In this document: one piece after another, positions 25,357-33,252 of the stretch
Layout: every line of letters begins with the position of its first letter
Position numbering within the stretch: the first letter of the stretch is position 1
Source of the DNA: an uncultured bacterium
Lineage (GTDB): Bacteria; Acidobacteriota; Thermoanaerobaculia; Multivoradales; J023
DNA length: 38,004 nucleotides
NCBI GenBank assembly: GCA_937948815.1
Contig: CALFAM010000130.1
Coordinates: 1 to 38,004, forward strand
Direction: 5' to 3'
The notes under the pieces: generated by a model
What the model was told of the DNA's origin: nothing
Database searches by the model: none
What the model saw: only the letters and a program-made list of their open reading frames with translations
Made by a program: the position numbers and the translations under genes

Positions 25357-25462
25357 GAAGGGTTCGGGTCCTGTGCATCGGTCGACTCCGAACCTCGTCA
25401 GGCCCGGAAGGGAGCAGCGATAAGGTGTTTGGGCGAGTGCCGCAGATTCGCCGGAGCCCTTC
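25357..25462 (+). ncRNA. ffs: Signal recognition particle RNA (4.5S, small bacterial type)
   Basis: The apical SRP core GTCAGGCCCGGAAGGGAGCAGC (Ffh-binding symmetric/asymmetric loops with GGAA tetraloop) lies at 25397-25418. Flanking sequences pair into one long hairpin, closing with GAAGGG (25357-25362) against CCCTTC (25457-25462). At about 106 nt it matches the small bacterial form without an Alu domain. The exact ends may differ by a few bases. The position just before dnaX is common in bacteria. Confidence 0.92.
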
Positions 25463-25579
25463 ATCGAGCCGCGGGCCAACCGACTTCCGTTCAGCTCGAC
25501 TGTCGATCGAGCCACACGGATAGTTGGCCACATCTCGGCAATCCACGGCGGCCCCGACAACCCACGGAACCCACTCGCT

Positions 25580-27502
25580 ATGAGCTACCAGGTTCTGGCA
25601 CGCAAGTGGCGTCCTCAGGACTTCACGGCGCTCGTCGGCCAAGCGCCGATCGTTACCGCCCTGCGCAACGCCCTGGCCGAGGATCGCATCGCTCAGGCCT
25701 ACATCTTCTCGGGCATTCGTGGCGTCGGAAAGACGACGACTGCGCGCGTCCTCGCCAAAGCCCTCAACTGCGAGACGCGACGCGCCCAACAGGGGACCGA
25801 TCCCTGCAACACTTGTCCCTCGTGCGAGCAGATCACCGCCGGTCACGATCTCGATGTCATCGAGGTCGACGCCGCGACGTATTCCAAGGTCGAGCAAGTA
25901 CGCGAGCTCACCGAGAGCCTACGCTACGCCCCAGCCGGTGACCGCTACAAGGTCGTGGTGCTCGATGAGGTCCACCGCCTCTCGCGCCAAGCATTCGACG
26001 CTCTGTTGAAGATCGTCGAAGAACCGCCAGCCCACCTTGTCTTCATCTTTGCAACGACCGAGCTAGACGCCGTTCCTCCAACGATTCTCTCCCGCTGCCA
26101 GCAGTTCCAGTTCCGACGGGTTCCTGCTCGCGAGCTGAGCGCCTATCTCCGAACACTCTCGGAACGCGAGTCGATCACCGCCAGCGATGGCACCCTGCGG
26201 CTCATCGCACGAGCCGGTGAAGGGAGCGTCCGTGACGCCGTCGCGCTTCTCGATCAACTCGCCACCTTCGGGGCCGGCACCATTCACGACGAGGATGCTG
26301 CCCGCCTCGTCGGAGGCCTCGACCACAGCCTCCTCCATCGCCTCTTGACCGCAATCATCGACGGAGATCCCCGGGACATTCGCGCGTCCATTGCCGAGAT
26401 CGACTCCGTGGGAATCGATCCCTCCGGGGTCTATGGTCATTTTGTCGCCTACGTTCGAGATGGCCTCCACCTCGCGCTCGGTGGCAACGACGAAGGCATT
26501 GATCTCGTCGCCGATGAGTCCGCAGTGCTTCGCGAGCTCGCGCGCAAAGCTGGATACGAAAATCTGCTGCGCCTGCTCAACCTCCTCCTCGCGAGCGAAG
26601 ACACCATCCGCCGCTCGGAGCTAGGCGGGCTCGCGCTCGAGATCACATTTCTCCGCGCCGCCGAGCTCCCCAAGCTCACGGCGATCGAGAGCCTGCTTCG
26701 TGGCGGCTCCGGTTCGCTTCCACCCACTGAACCCTCGAGCCCACCTACCCACACCCAGCGGCGCCAAAACGAAGCCCGTACTCCCGCACCACCTGAGCGC
26801 CGCGTCGGGCAAACCGCATCACGTCCGCCGCGCGCTGCAACCGCTCAGGGGAGCGACGAGAGCGAGATCCCGCTCCCCGCGGCGCCCGATGCACCACCCG
26901 CGACCGACACGCCGGGCGGGGCCACCGCACGGCAGCCCACCGAACGAATCTCTACGGGCCCCGCGGACCTGCCGTCGAACCGCCGACCCTCCGGTGGTAC
27001 CGATCCCGTCGCCCAGGTGCTGGAGCGCGTTGCCGACCGCCGTCCTCCGCTGGCAGGAAATCTGCGGCACGCCCAAGACCTACACATCGACGCCGACCGA
27101 TTCGTCGTCGTCTTGGCGCAGGGCGACGCCATGCTCAAGAGCGCTCTCGCGCGGGACACCAACGCCAACGCGCTCACCGAGGCCGTTCGCGACGTCTTGG
27201 GCCCGGGCGCGAGCTGGCAAATCGAGCAGGGAAAGGCGGTCGCCAAACCATCTGCCGCACGGACCACTGGGACCAATCCTCGCGCCGCGGACGAAAAACA
27301 GCCGACGGTCCGCGCCGTGCTCGAAATCTTCAATGGCAGCAAAGTCGAACGTCGAGAGCCAACCAAAGACGACGACGCAAAGGCCGCGACCACCGAAGCC
27401 GACGCCCCACCAGGCACCGCCGCAGGACAAACGACGCCTCATCAATCGACAGCGGGACCACCGACAGAGGGCCAGCCGGCACCAACCTCGGAGACGAGCT
27501 GA
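25580..27502 (+). CDS. dnaX: DNA polymerase III subunits gamma/tau
   Basis: This 640-residue clamp-loader ATPase has an N-terminal AAA+ module beginning 'YQVLARKWRPQDFTALVGQ'. Walker A is 'GIRGVGKTTTA', zinc-binding cysteines run from C75 ('LNCETRR') through 'PCNTCPSC', Walker B is 'VVVLDEVHRLS', and sensor 1/SRC are 'FATTELD' and 'ILSRCQQFQF'. Domain III lies at ~240-370. A long Pro/Thr/Ala-rich linker (~375-480) precedes a C-terminal domain and a further acidic/Pro-rich tail. Whether a shorter gamma form is made is not evident. It heads dnaX-ebfC-recR. Confidence 0.95.
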   Translation: MSYQVLARKWRPQDFTALVGQAPIVTALRNALAEDRIAQAYIFSGIRGVGKTTTARVLAKALNCETRRAQQGTDPCNTCPSCEQITAGHDLDVIEVDAATYSKVEQVRELTESLRYAPAGDRYKVVVLDEVHRLSRQAFDALLKIVEEPPAHLVFIFATTELDAVPPTILSRCQQFQFRRVPARELSAYLRTLSERESITASDGTLRLIARAGEGSVRDAVALLDQLATFGAGTIHDEDAARLVGGLDHSLLHRLLTAIIDGDPRDIRASIAEIDSVGIDPSGVYGHFVAYVRDGLHLALGGNDEGIDLVADESAVLRELARKAGYENLLRLLNLLLASEDTIRRSELGGLALEITFLRAAELPKLTAIESLLRGGSGSLPPTEPSSPPTHTQRRQNEARTPAPPERRVGQTASRPPRAATAQGSDESEIPLPAAPDAPPATDTPGGATARQPTERISTGPADLPSNRRPSGGTDPVAQVLERVADRRPPLAGNLRHAQDLHIDADRFVVVLAQGDAMLKSALARDTNANALTEAVRDVLGPGASWQIEQGKAVAKPSAARTTGTNPRAADEKQPTVRAVLEIFNGSKVERREPTKDDDAKAATTEADAPPGTAAGQTTPHQSTAGPPTEGQPAPTSETS

Positions 27503-27526
27503 GTCGAAGGACACGGAGAACGGATC

Positions 27527-27820
27527 ATGAACATGCGCAAGCTCCTCCAACAAGCCGAGGAAATGCAGAACAAGATGCAGCGCGAGCTTGCTGACTCGAT
27601 CGTCGAAGCCTCTGCCGGTGGCGGCATGGTGACCGTGAAAATGAACGGCCATCGCCACTTGATCGAGGTCAAGATCGATCCCGAAGCCGTGGATCCCGAA
27701 GATATGGGCTTGATCGAAGACCTGGTGATTGCCGCCGTGAACGACGCCGCGCACAAGATCGAAGAACACTTGCGCGGCCGCCTCGGAAATATCGCCGCGA
27801 CCATGCCGACCCTCTTCTAG
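27527..27820 (+). CDS. YbaB/EbfC family nucleoid-associated protein
   Basis: This 97-residue protein has 'LLQQAEEMQNKMQRELAD', followed by the small beta domain with 'GGGMVTVKMNGHRHLIEVKIDPEAVDP' and 'LEDLVIAAVNDA'-like C-terminal helices, the standard YbaB/EbfC layout. These dimers bind DNA as tweezer-like proteins. The gene sits between dnaX and recR, as in most bacteria, 24 bp after dnaX with GGAG upstream of the ATG, and ends 6 bp before recR. Confidence 0.95.
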   Translation: MNMRKLLQQAEEMQNKMQRELADSIVEASAGGGMVTVKMNGHRHLIEVKIDPEAVDPEDMGLIEDLVIAAVNDAAHKIEEHLRGRLGNIAATMPTLF

Positions 27821-27826
27821 TTCACC

Positions 27827-28411
27827 ATGGGCGACCCGCTTGCCGAGCTCGTCGGCGAATTTGCGCGGCTGCCGGGAATCGGCCCCAAGACCGCCACGCG
27901 GCTCGCCCACCACGTTCTGCGGCGGCGCCGTGAAGATGCCCAGCGCCTCGCGCAGGCACTCCTCGACGTCAAGGACAAGCTGGTCTACTGCCAACGCTGC
28001 AATGCGATTACCGCCGTGCAGCCTTGTGAGCGCTGCGCCGATCCGCAACGAGACAACCGCCGCATTTGTGTCGTCGAGGAGCCCTTCAATATCGCGCCCA
28101 TCGATCGGACGGGTGAGTACGACGGCCTTTACCATGTCCTGCTCGGCGCCCTCTCTCCGCAGCGGGGCATCGGGCCCGATCAGTTGGCCATCGCCGGGCT
28201 GCTGAAACGCCTCGAAGGCGTCGAAGAGATCATCATCGCGACCAACCCGAATGTGGAAGGCGAAGCAACCGCGCTGTATCTCGCCCGCCTACTCAAGCCA
28301 CGCGGCCTTGCCGTCAGTCGGCTTGCTTTCGGAATGCCGGTCGGCGGCGACATCGAGTTCACGGACGAAGTCACCCTCGGTCGATCCTTCGCCGGTCGGC
28401 GCCCTCTCTGA
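27827..28411 (+). CDS. recR: Recombination mediator RecR
   Basis: RecR has 194 residues and acts with RecF/RecO in loading RecA at gaps. The N-terminal helix-hairpin-helix is 'FARLPGIGPKTATRLAHHVL'. The C4 zinc finger is 'CQRCNAITAVQPCERC'. The Toprim domain includes 'RRICVVEEPFNIAPID', and 'RGIGPDQLAI' and 'ATNPNVEGEATALYLARLL' are conserved. Its stop is 4 bp before the next gene's GTG. RecF is also encoded in the window. Confidence 0.96.
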   Translation: MGDPLAELVGEFARLPGIGPKTATRLAHHVLRRRREDAQRLAQALLDVKDKLVYCQRCNAITAVQPCERCADPQRDNRRICVVEEPFNIAPIDRTGEYDGLYHVLLGALSPQRGIGPDQLAIAGLLKRLEGVEEIIIATNPNVEGEATALYLARLLKPRGLAVSRLAFGMPVGGDIEFTDEVTLGRSFAGRRPL

Positions 28412-28415
28412 GCCC

Positions 28416-29762
28416 GTGCGTTACGAAAACGGCGTGGTCAACCGTGATGAGACCGGCCGCGATGAGCTTGGCGACGGCGACCGCCTTCCGAATATCCGCG
28501 TTCCGCCTCCCGGCCCGGAAAGCCGGCGACACGCGGAGCAACTCGCACGCTGGGAAGCTCCCGGTATCAACACCCTCAATGCCGATGGCGTTACCTGCGT
28601 TTGGCAGTCAGCCCGCGGCGCGAACGTGCTCGATGCAGACGGCAATCGCTTCATCGACTTGACAGCCGGTTTTGGTGTTGCCGGTGTCGGACATCGTCAT
28701 CCGACAGTCACGCGCGCCATCGCCGCGCAAAGCGCGCAACTTCTGCACGGACTCGGTGATGCAGCGTCTCATCCTCTCCGGGCACCCCTCGCGCGAGCCC
28801 TCTGTCGCCACGTGCCGATCGACGATCCTCAGGTCTACTGGGCCGTGAGCGGTGCCGACGCCATCGAGCTCGCCATCAAGACGAGCCTTCTCGCCACCGG
28901 TCGCCACAACATCGCGGTCTTCGATCCCAGCTACCACGGTATGACGCTCGGTGCACTCGCTGCCTCTTCGCGCCCCCGCTTTCGTCAGCCTTCGAGCCCC
29001 CATCTTCATTCCCATATCCGACGGGCTCCCTACGGCTGTGCACCAGACCAGGTCGAAGCCTTGCTCGAAGATCGCACCGTAGCCGCAGTTCTGGTCGAGC
29101 CGACCATTGGCCGAGAGGGTGTCCGCCTGCCGCCGCCCGGCTGGCTTCCGGCCTTGGCATCGCGCTGCAGGCAGTTCGGCAGCCTGTTGATCGTCGATGA
29201 AATCTTCACCGGTCTCGGCCGCACCGGAAAGTGGTTCGACATCGATCACGAGCGGGTGACGCCGGATCTGCTCTGCTGCGGCAAGGCGCTCGCGGGCGGT
29301 CTACCGATCGGCGCCGTGGTCGGCAGCCGGGCCCTGATGGCGGCGTGGAAAAGCCCAGGCGAAGCACGACATACCGCAACATTCGTCGCCCACCCTCTGG
29401 CCTGCGCCACGGCGCTTGCGACCCTCGAGGTTCTCGAGCAGGAGCAGATCCCGGCGCGTGCCGCTCGCATGGGCCCGCTCGTCGCTGATCGAATCCATCC
29501 ATGGCCGGAGCGGTTTCCCTCCCTTGCGGCCATCCACGGTCGAGGCTTGCTCTGGGGCCTGGTCACCCGAGAACCCGCGCAGGCACGCCAACTGGCCCAC
29601 CGCGCCTATCACCAGGGCCTACTCATGCTGGCCGGTGGTGCCGAGGGCAACGTCGTCCAACTGGTTCCGCCGCTGGTCATCACCGAGCGCCAACTCCATA
29701 CCGCACTGACGATCATCGAGTCGATTCTCGAAAACGACTTCGATACCGGAGACTTGCCATGA
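28416..29762 (+). CDS. Class III (ornithine/GABA-type) PLP aminotransferase, substrate unknown
   Basis: About 448 residues from GTG 28416 (4 bp after recR). Fold-type I aminotransferase landmarks are 'DLTAGFGVAGVGHRHP', 'SGADAIELAIK' (usually SGSEAVE), 'YHGMTLGALAAS', PLP aspartate D261 in 'IVDEIFTGLGRTG', and Schiff-base lysine K290 in 'CCGKALAGGLPIGAVVG'. It resembles 4-aminobutyrate, acetylornithine and related transaminases, but no biosynthetic genes lie nearby to suggest the substrate. The C-terminus overlaps the following NTPase gene by 4 bp (ATGA), so the pair is likely co-translated. Its position in a replication/repair cluster is odd. Confidence 0.85.
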   Translation: MRYENGVVNRDETGRDELGDGDRLPNIRVPPPGPESRRHAEQLARWEAPGINTLNADGVTCVWQSARGANVLDADGNRFIDLTAGFGVAGVGHRHPTVTRAIAAQSAQLLHGLGDAASHPLRAPLARALCRHVPIDDPQVYWAVSGADAIELAIKTSLLATGRHNIAVFDPSYHGMTLGALAASSRPRFRQPSSPHLHSHIRRAPYGCAPDQVEALLEDRTVAAVLVEPTIGREGVRLPPPGWLPALASRCRQFGSLLIVDEIFTGLGRTGKWFDIDHERVTPDLLCCGKALAGGLPIGAVVGSRALMAAWKSPGEARHTATFVAHPLACATALATLEVLEQEQIPARAARMGPLVADRIHPWPERFPSLAAIHGRGLLWGLVTREPAQARQLAHRAYHQGLLMLAGGAEGNVVQLVPPLVITERQLHTALTIIESILENDFDTGDLP

Positions 29763-30334
29763 GCCGGACGCCTCACGACACCATGAAAGTGGCGTTCATC
29801 GGCAGCCACGGCGTGGGAAAGACCACACTCTGCTATGGCCTCGCGGCGCGCCTCAAGGCTCGGGACATCGTGCTTCAGCTCGTTGAAGAGGTGGCTCGCC
29901 GCAGCCCACTTCCGATCAACAAAGAAACCACCATCGCTGCCCAGACGTGGATTCTGCACACGCAAATCGCTGACGAGTTGGTTGCAGCCAGCCGACATGA
30001 GCTGGTCATCTGCGACCGCAGCGCACTCGACAACTACGTCTATCTCCTGCTCGCGGCCGGCAAGCAACCGATGCTCGAAGGCCTGATCAACGGATGGATG
30101 GGAACCTACAACCTGCTGATCCACGTACCGATTCTCGACGAGCTCCGTCCCGACGGGCTGCGCTCCACCGATCCCGCCTTCCAGCGCGAGGTCGACGAGC
30201 GCCTGATCCACGAGGTCGAAGCGCGAGGCCTGGACAACCTCGTTCTCGATGGTATCGACCGGAGCCAGTGGCTTGACGAAGTCGAAGCCGCGGTCCTCGA
30301 TCTCATTCGACCTGCTCAACTCGAGCTGCTGTAG
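29759..30334 (+). CDS. Small P-loop NTPase/kinase-like protein (AAA_28 type)
   Basis: This 191-residue protein has 'MKVAFIGSHGVGKTTL' as Walker A (K21), 'EEVARRSPLPIN' and 'TTIAAQTWILHTQIADEL', then 'VICDRSALDNYVYLLL' as a Walker B/DR-type segment and 'LDGIDRSQWLDEV' near the end. The arrangement resembles small nucleoside- or NadR-like kinases of the AAA_28 group. No substrate-binding feature allows a specific call. ATG 29759 overlaps the aminotransferase stop; ATG 29783 is a possible shorter start. Confidence 0.75.
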   Translation: MSRTPHDTMKVAFIGSHGVGKTTLCYGLAARLKARDIVLQLVEEVARRSPLPINKETTIAAQTWILHTQIADELVAASRHELVICDRSALDNYVYLLLAAGKQPMLEGLINGWMGTYNLLIHVPILDELRPDGLRSTDPAFQREVDERLIHEVEARGLDNLVLDGIDRSQWLDEVEAAVLDLIRPAQLELL

Positions 30335-30382
30335 CAGCAGCATCACCAAACCTCAGGCCAGACGAGATACAATCAATCCCCC

Positions 30383-31408
30383 GTGGAGTACGCCGATCGC
30401 CTCCTCCATTTCGAGGTTCTCTCGCATCTGAGCGACCAGCAGATCCAATCGATCGCTGACCGCACGGCTGAGATCACCTATCCGCAAGACGCCACCATCT
30501 TCGAGGAAGGCGATAACAGCCGTGAGGCTTATCTCGTTTCTGAAGGTGCGGTAAAGATCGAGCGGCGAACGCCCTATGGTGCCTTCACCCTGGCTGAGCT
30601 CGGCCCTGGGGAGCTCTTCGGCGAATCCAGCTTTCTCGACGGCAAAGCCCGCTCCGGACGGGGACAAATGATCGAGGCTGGCCGCCTCGTCCCCCTCAGT
30701 CCCGTCGCGCTCGAACCACTCCTCTCGCAGGACAAGCGGCTGACGATGGCCCTCTATTGGGCCTTCTGGAAGAGCCTCTCCAAGAAGCTCCGGTCGACCA
30801 ACGATCAGCTTACGCAGTTCTTCTCGCGGGGCGCCGCGTCATCGGCCCCGAACGCGGGCCAGCGCCCCATGGGAGACGCCGTCCACATCGCACTCGAAGC
30901 CAAACGATCCCTCTTCCTCGAGCAGAAACTCTCGCCCATGGAGATCAACTTCTTGGCCTCGTTGTCGAAGGCCCAGAAGCTCAGCGCGGGTGAGAACCTG
31001 TTTTGCGAAGGGATGCCCGGTGATCACATGTATGTGGTGCTCGAAGGCCGGGTGTTGATCAGCAAGCAGATTCCAGGCGCGGGCGAAGAAGCACTCGCCA
31101 TCCTCGAACGCGGTGACTACTTCGGCGAGATGGCGCTCATCGACCGCCAACCACGCTCAGCCGATGCCCGCGCCCACGAAGGGGCGGCCGTCGTTCTCGG
31201 TATCTCACGAGAAGTACTCGAAGGCATCCTCGACATCCAGCGCGTGTCCTCCCTCCGCTTGCTCCACATGCTCTGTATGCTGATTACCAAGAGACTGCGT
31301 GAAATCGACGACAAGCTCATTGGTTGGTACATCTTCGACGCCGGGAGCGGCGAGTCTCTCGACGCGCCGGAAGGCGGTCCCCGCCTGCCCGACTCGCCTC
31401 AGCGCTGA
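30383..31408 (+). CDS. Protein with two cyclic-nucleotide-binding (CNB) domains
   Basis: This 341-residue, soluble protein has two cNMP_binding domains, about 8-125 and 185-305. The second has a good phosphate-binding cassette, 'GDYFGEMALIDRQPRSADARA', with the canonical Glu and Arg. The first, 'GELFGESSFLDGKARSGRG', is less typical. No helix-turn-helix, kinase, transporter or other output domain is visible, so it is not an ordinary CRP-type regulator. It may act as a protein-protein regulatory subunit. The start is GTG 30383. The tail is polar. It follows the NTPase by 48 bp and precedes dnaA by 200 bp. Confidence 0.8.
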   Translation: MEYADRLLHFEVLSHLSDQQIQSIADRTAEITYPQDATIFEEGDNSREAYLVSEGAVKIERRTPYGAFTLAELGPGELFGESSFLDGKARSGRGQMIEAGRLVPLSPVALEPLLSQDKRLTMALYWAFWKSLSKKLRSTNDQLTQFFSRGAASSAPNAGQRPMGDAVHIALEAKRSLFLEQKLSPMEINFLASLSKAQKLSAGENLFCEGMPGDHMYVVLEGRVLISKQIPGAGEEALAILERGDYFGEMALIDRQPRSADARAHEGAAVVLGISREVLEGILDIQRVSSLRLLHMLCMLITKRLREIDDKLIGWYIFDAGSGESLDAPEGGPRLPDSPQR

Positions 31409-31558
31409 TCCAACCTCCGCGCAGACGTCGCAAATTCGAACGCGATCCAGCGCTCAAGAAGGCCAAGCGTGTGCTACGCTTCCTCACCGCTCCGAAGGTC
31501 GCTCTGCCTCAGGCGTGCCCGTTCCAGAGCCCCATCTAGCAAGCCAATCGCGTGGACG

Positions 31559-31590
31559 TTTTCCACAATCTGTGGAAAACTTGTGGAAAA
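31559..31590. promoter_or_regulatory. Cluster of three DnaA boxes upstream of dnaA
   Basis: TTTTCCACA at 31559-31567 and two inverted copies, TGTGGAAAA at 31571-31579 and 31582-31590, each differ from the TTATCCACA consensus at one base. They lie 19-50 bp before the dnaA start. They probably serve DnaA autoregulation and possibly origin function. Confidence 0.75.
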
Positions 31591-31608
31591 ACTGCGCCTT
31601 CGATCGAG

Positions 31609-32916
31609 ATGATGACCAACGACTCTCCCTGGACCGGAATCAAGCAGCACCTCCAGACCCACCTCGATCCCGACGAGTTCGCAACCTGGTTCGCCCCACT
31701 CCAAGTCGCCTCGGTCAACAGCCGAAGACTCGTCCTCTCCGCCCCAGACGAGCAGTTCGTCCACACCATCGAGCAGAGCTACCGACCGGCAGTCGATCGG
31801 GCTGTCGAAGCCCTGGCCCGCGAGGGTAACCTCGAAGTTCTCTTCCGCGCGGGAGACCCAGCGTCTCCTACGACTGACCCGGCCGAGCCGCCGCCCGCGC
31901 CTTCGACCTTCGATCGCCGCTACCGCTTCGCCAACTTCGTCGTCGGCAGCTCAAACCAGTTCGCCCACGCCGCGGCACAGGCCGTGGCCGACAGCCCGTC
32001 GAACAGCTACAACCCGCTGTTCATCTATGGCGGCGTCGGCTTGGGAAAGACGCACCTCATGCAAGCCATCGGCGGGCGAATCCAGGGCCGAAACCCTGGC
32101 TACCGGGTGATGTACCTGCCCGCCGAACAGTTCGTCAATGAGTTGATCAATTCGATTCGATTCGACCGCATGCCAGCGTTCCGAGACCGCTATCGGACCA
32201 TCGACGTGCTGCTCATCGACGACATCCAATTCATCGCCAACAAAGAGCGGACCCAGGAAGAGTTTTTCCACACCTTCAACACGCTCTACACGAGTCAGAA
32301 GCAGATCATCCTCTCCTCGGACTCGTCGCCCCGCAACATTCCGACCCTCGAAGAGCGCCTCCGCAGCCGATTCGAGTGGGGCTTGATCGCCGACATCCAG
32401 CCTCCTGAGCTGGAAACCAAGATTGCGATCCTGCGGCGCAAGGCCGAGCTCGACGGCGTCGACATTCCCGACGACGTCGCGCTCTTCATCGCCGAGCAGG
32501 TCCGCTCCAACATTCGCGAGCTCGAAGGCTTGATCAATCGCGTGGTCGCCTTCGGTTCGCTGACCGGCAACCCCATCACCTTGGCCCTCGCCAAGGAGAC
32601 CCTTCGCGACGTCCTGCCGCCAGAGGGTGCACGGGTCTCGGCCCCCGAGATCATCAAGTTCGTCGCCCGGCACTATGGCCTCAAGGTCAGCCAGATCAAG
32701 AGTCGCAACAATTCAAAGCAGATCGCCTTCCCCCGCCAAGTCGCCATGTACCTCTGCAAGAAGCTGACTCGCTTGTCCTTCCCGGAAATCGGCCGCAACT
32801 TCACGGACAAGCATCACTCCACGGTCATGTACTCGGTGGACAAGATCGAGAAGGAACGGCGCGCCGATCCCGATTTCGATCGCTCCATACAGGGCTTCAT
32901 CGACCACTTCAGCTAG
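31609..32916 (+). CDS. dnaA: Chromosomal replication initiator DnaA
   Basis: DnaA has 435 residues. Domain I begins 'WTGIKQHLQTHLDPDEFATWFAPLQ', and a short Pro-rich linker (domain II) follows at ~90-105. The AAA+ domain III has Walker A 'GGVGLGKTHLMQAIG', Walker B 'VLLIDDIQFIANKE' and sensor 2 'RSNIRELEGLINRV'. Domain IV carries the DNA-binding signature 'DKHHSTVMYSVDKIE'. The start is ATG 31609 or the adjacent ATG 31612; a GTG at 31552 would run through the DnaA boxes and is rejected. It heads dnaA-dnaN-recF-gyrB. Confidence 0.97.
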   Translation: MMTNDSPWTGIKQHLQTHLDPDEFATWFAPLQVASVNSRRLVLSAPDEQFVHTIEQSYRPAVDRAVEALAREGNLEVLFRAGDPASPTTDPAEPPPAPSTFDRRYRFANFVVGSSNQFAHAAAQAVADSPSNSYNPLFIYGGVGLGKTHLMQAIGGRIQGRNPGYRVMYLPAEQFVNELINSIRFDRMPAFRDRYRTIDVLLIDDIQFIANKERTQEEFFHTFNTLYTSQKQIILSSDSSPRNIPTLEERLRSRFEWGLIADIQPPELETKIAILRRKAELDGVDIPDDVALFIAEQVRSNIRELEGLINRVVAFGSLTGNPITLALAKETLRDVLPPEGARVSAPEIIKFVARHYGLKVSQIKSRNNSKQIAFPRQVAMYLCKKLTRLSFPEIGRNFTDKHHSTVMYSVDKIEKERRADPDFDRSIQGFIDHFS

Positions 32917-33252
32917 GGCGAGCCGCGCCATTTTCTCGCCGTAGCGGCTGTTGAAAAGCCTGTGGACTCGCGCCCTCAAAACCTGCGGACCACCTGTTGA
33001 GATGCAGAGAAGAACGATGACTGATCCGACCCCAACCGGACTCGCACCCCACTTCTCCACCATTCGTCCACAGCATCTCCGCAGTATCTACTGACGTGAA
33101 TCCGCAGCCACCTCCGCAAGCTCGTACACGACTTCACGCTGGGTTTATCGGCACAAAACGGAATTTCCACACCATCCACAGCCCCTACTCTGACCGGCTA
33201 TTACGGTTTGATTCTGTGTGATACCTTCCCTTCTCCTAAGGAGATTCAATCG
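32917..33252. other. dnaA-dnaN intergenic region, candidate oriC
   Basis: This 336-bp gene-free gap lies in a classical oriC position. It contains several CCACA-type elements (near 32983, 33051-33075 and 33166-33181), but each differs from the DnaA-box consensus at two or more bases. An AT-richer stretch around 33145-33235 precedes the dnaN ribosome site AAGGAG (33238-33243). The evidence for origin function is positional and weak. Confidence 0.4.

Noticed and set aside
30368..30373. TACAAT as a promoter for the CNB gene
   Set aside because: No acceptable -35 lies at the right distance, so it was not listed as a feature.
31552..31608. GTG start for dnaA
   Set aside because: The extra residues are translated from the DnaA-box cluster and do not match DnaA domain I.
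32986..33232. Intact oriC claimed from CCACA elements
   Set aside because: Each element misses the DnaA-box consensus at two or more bases, so it is listed only as a candidate.
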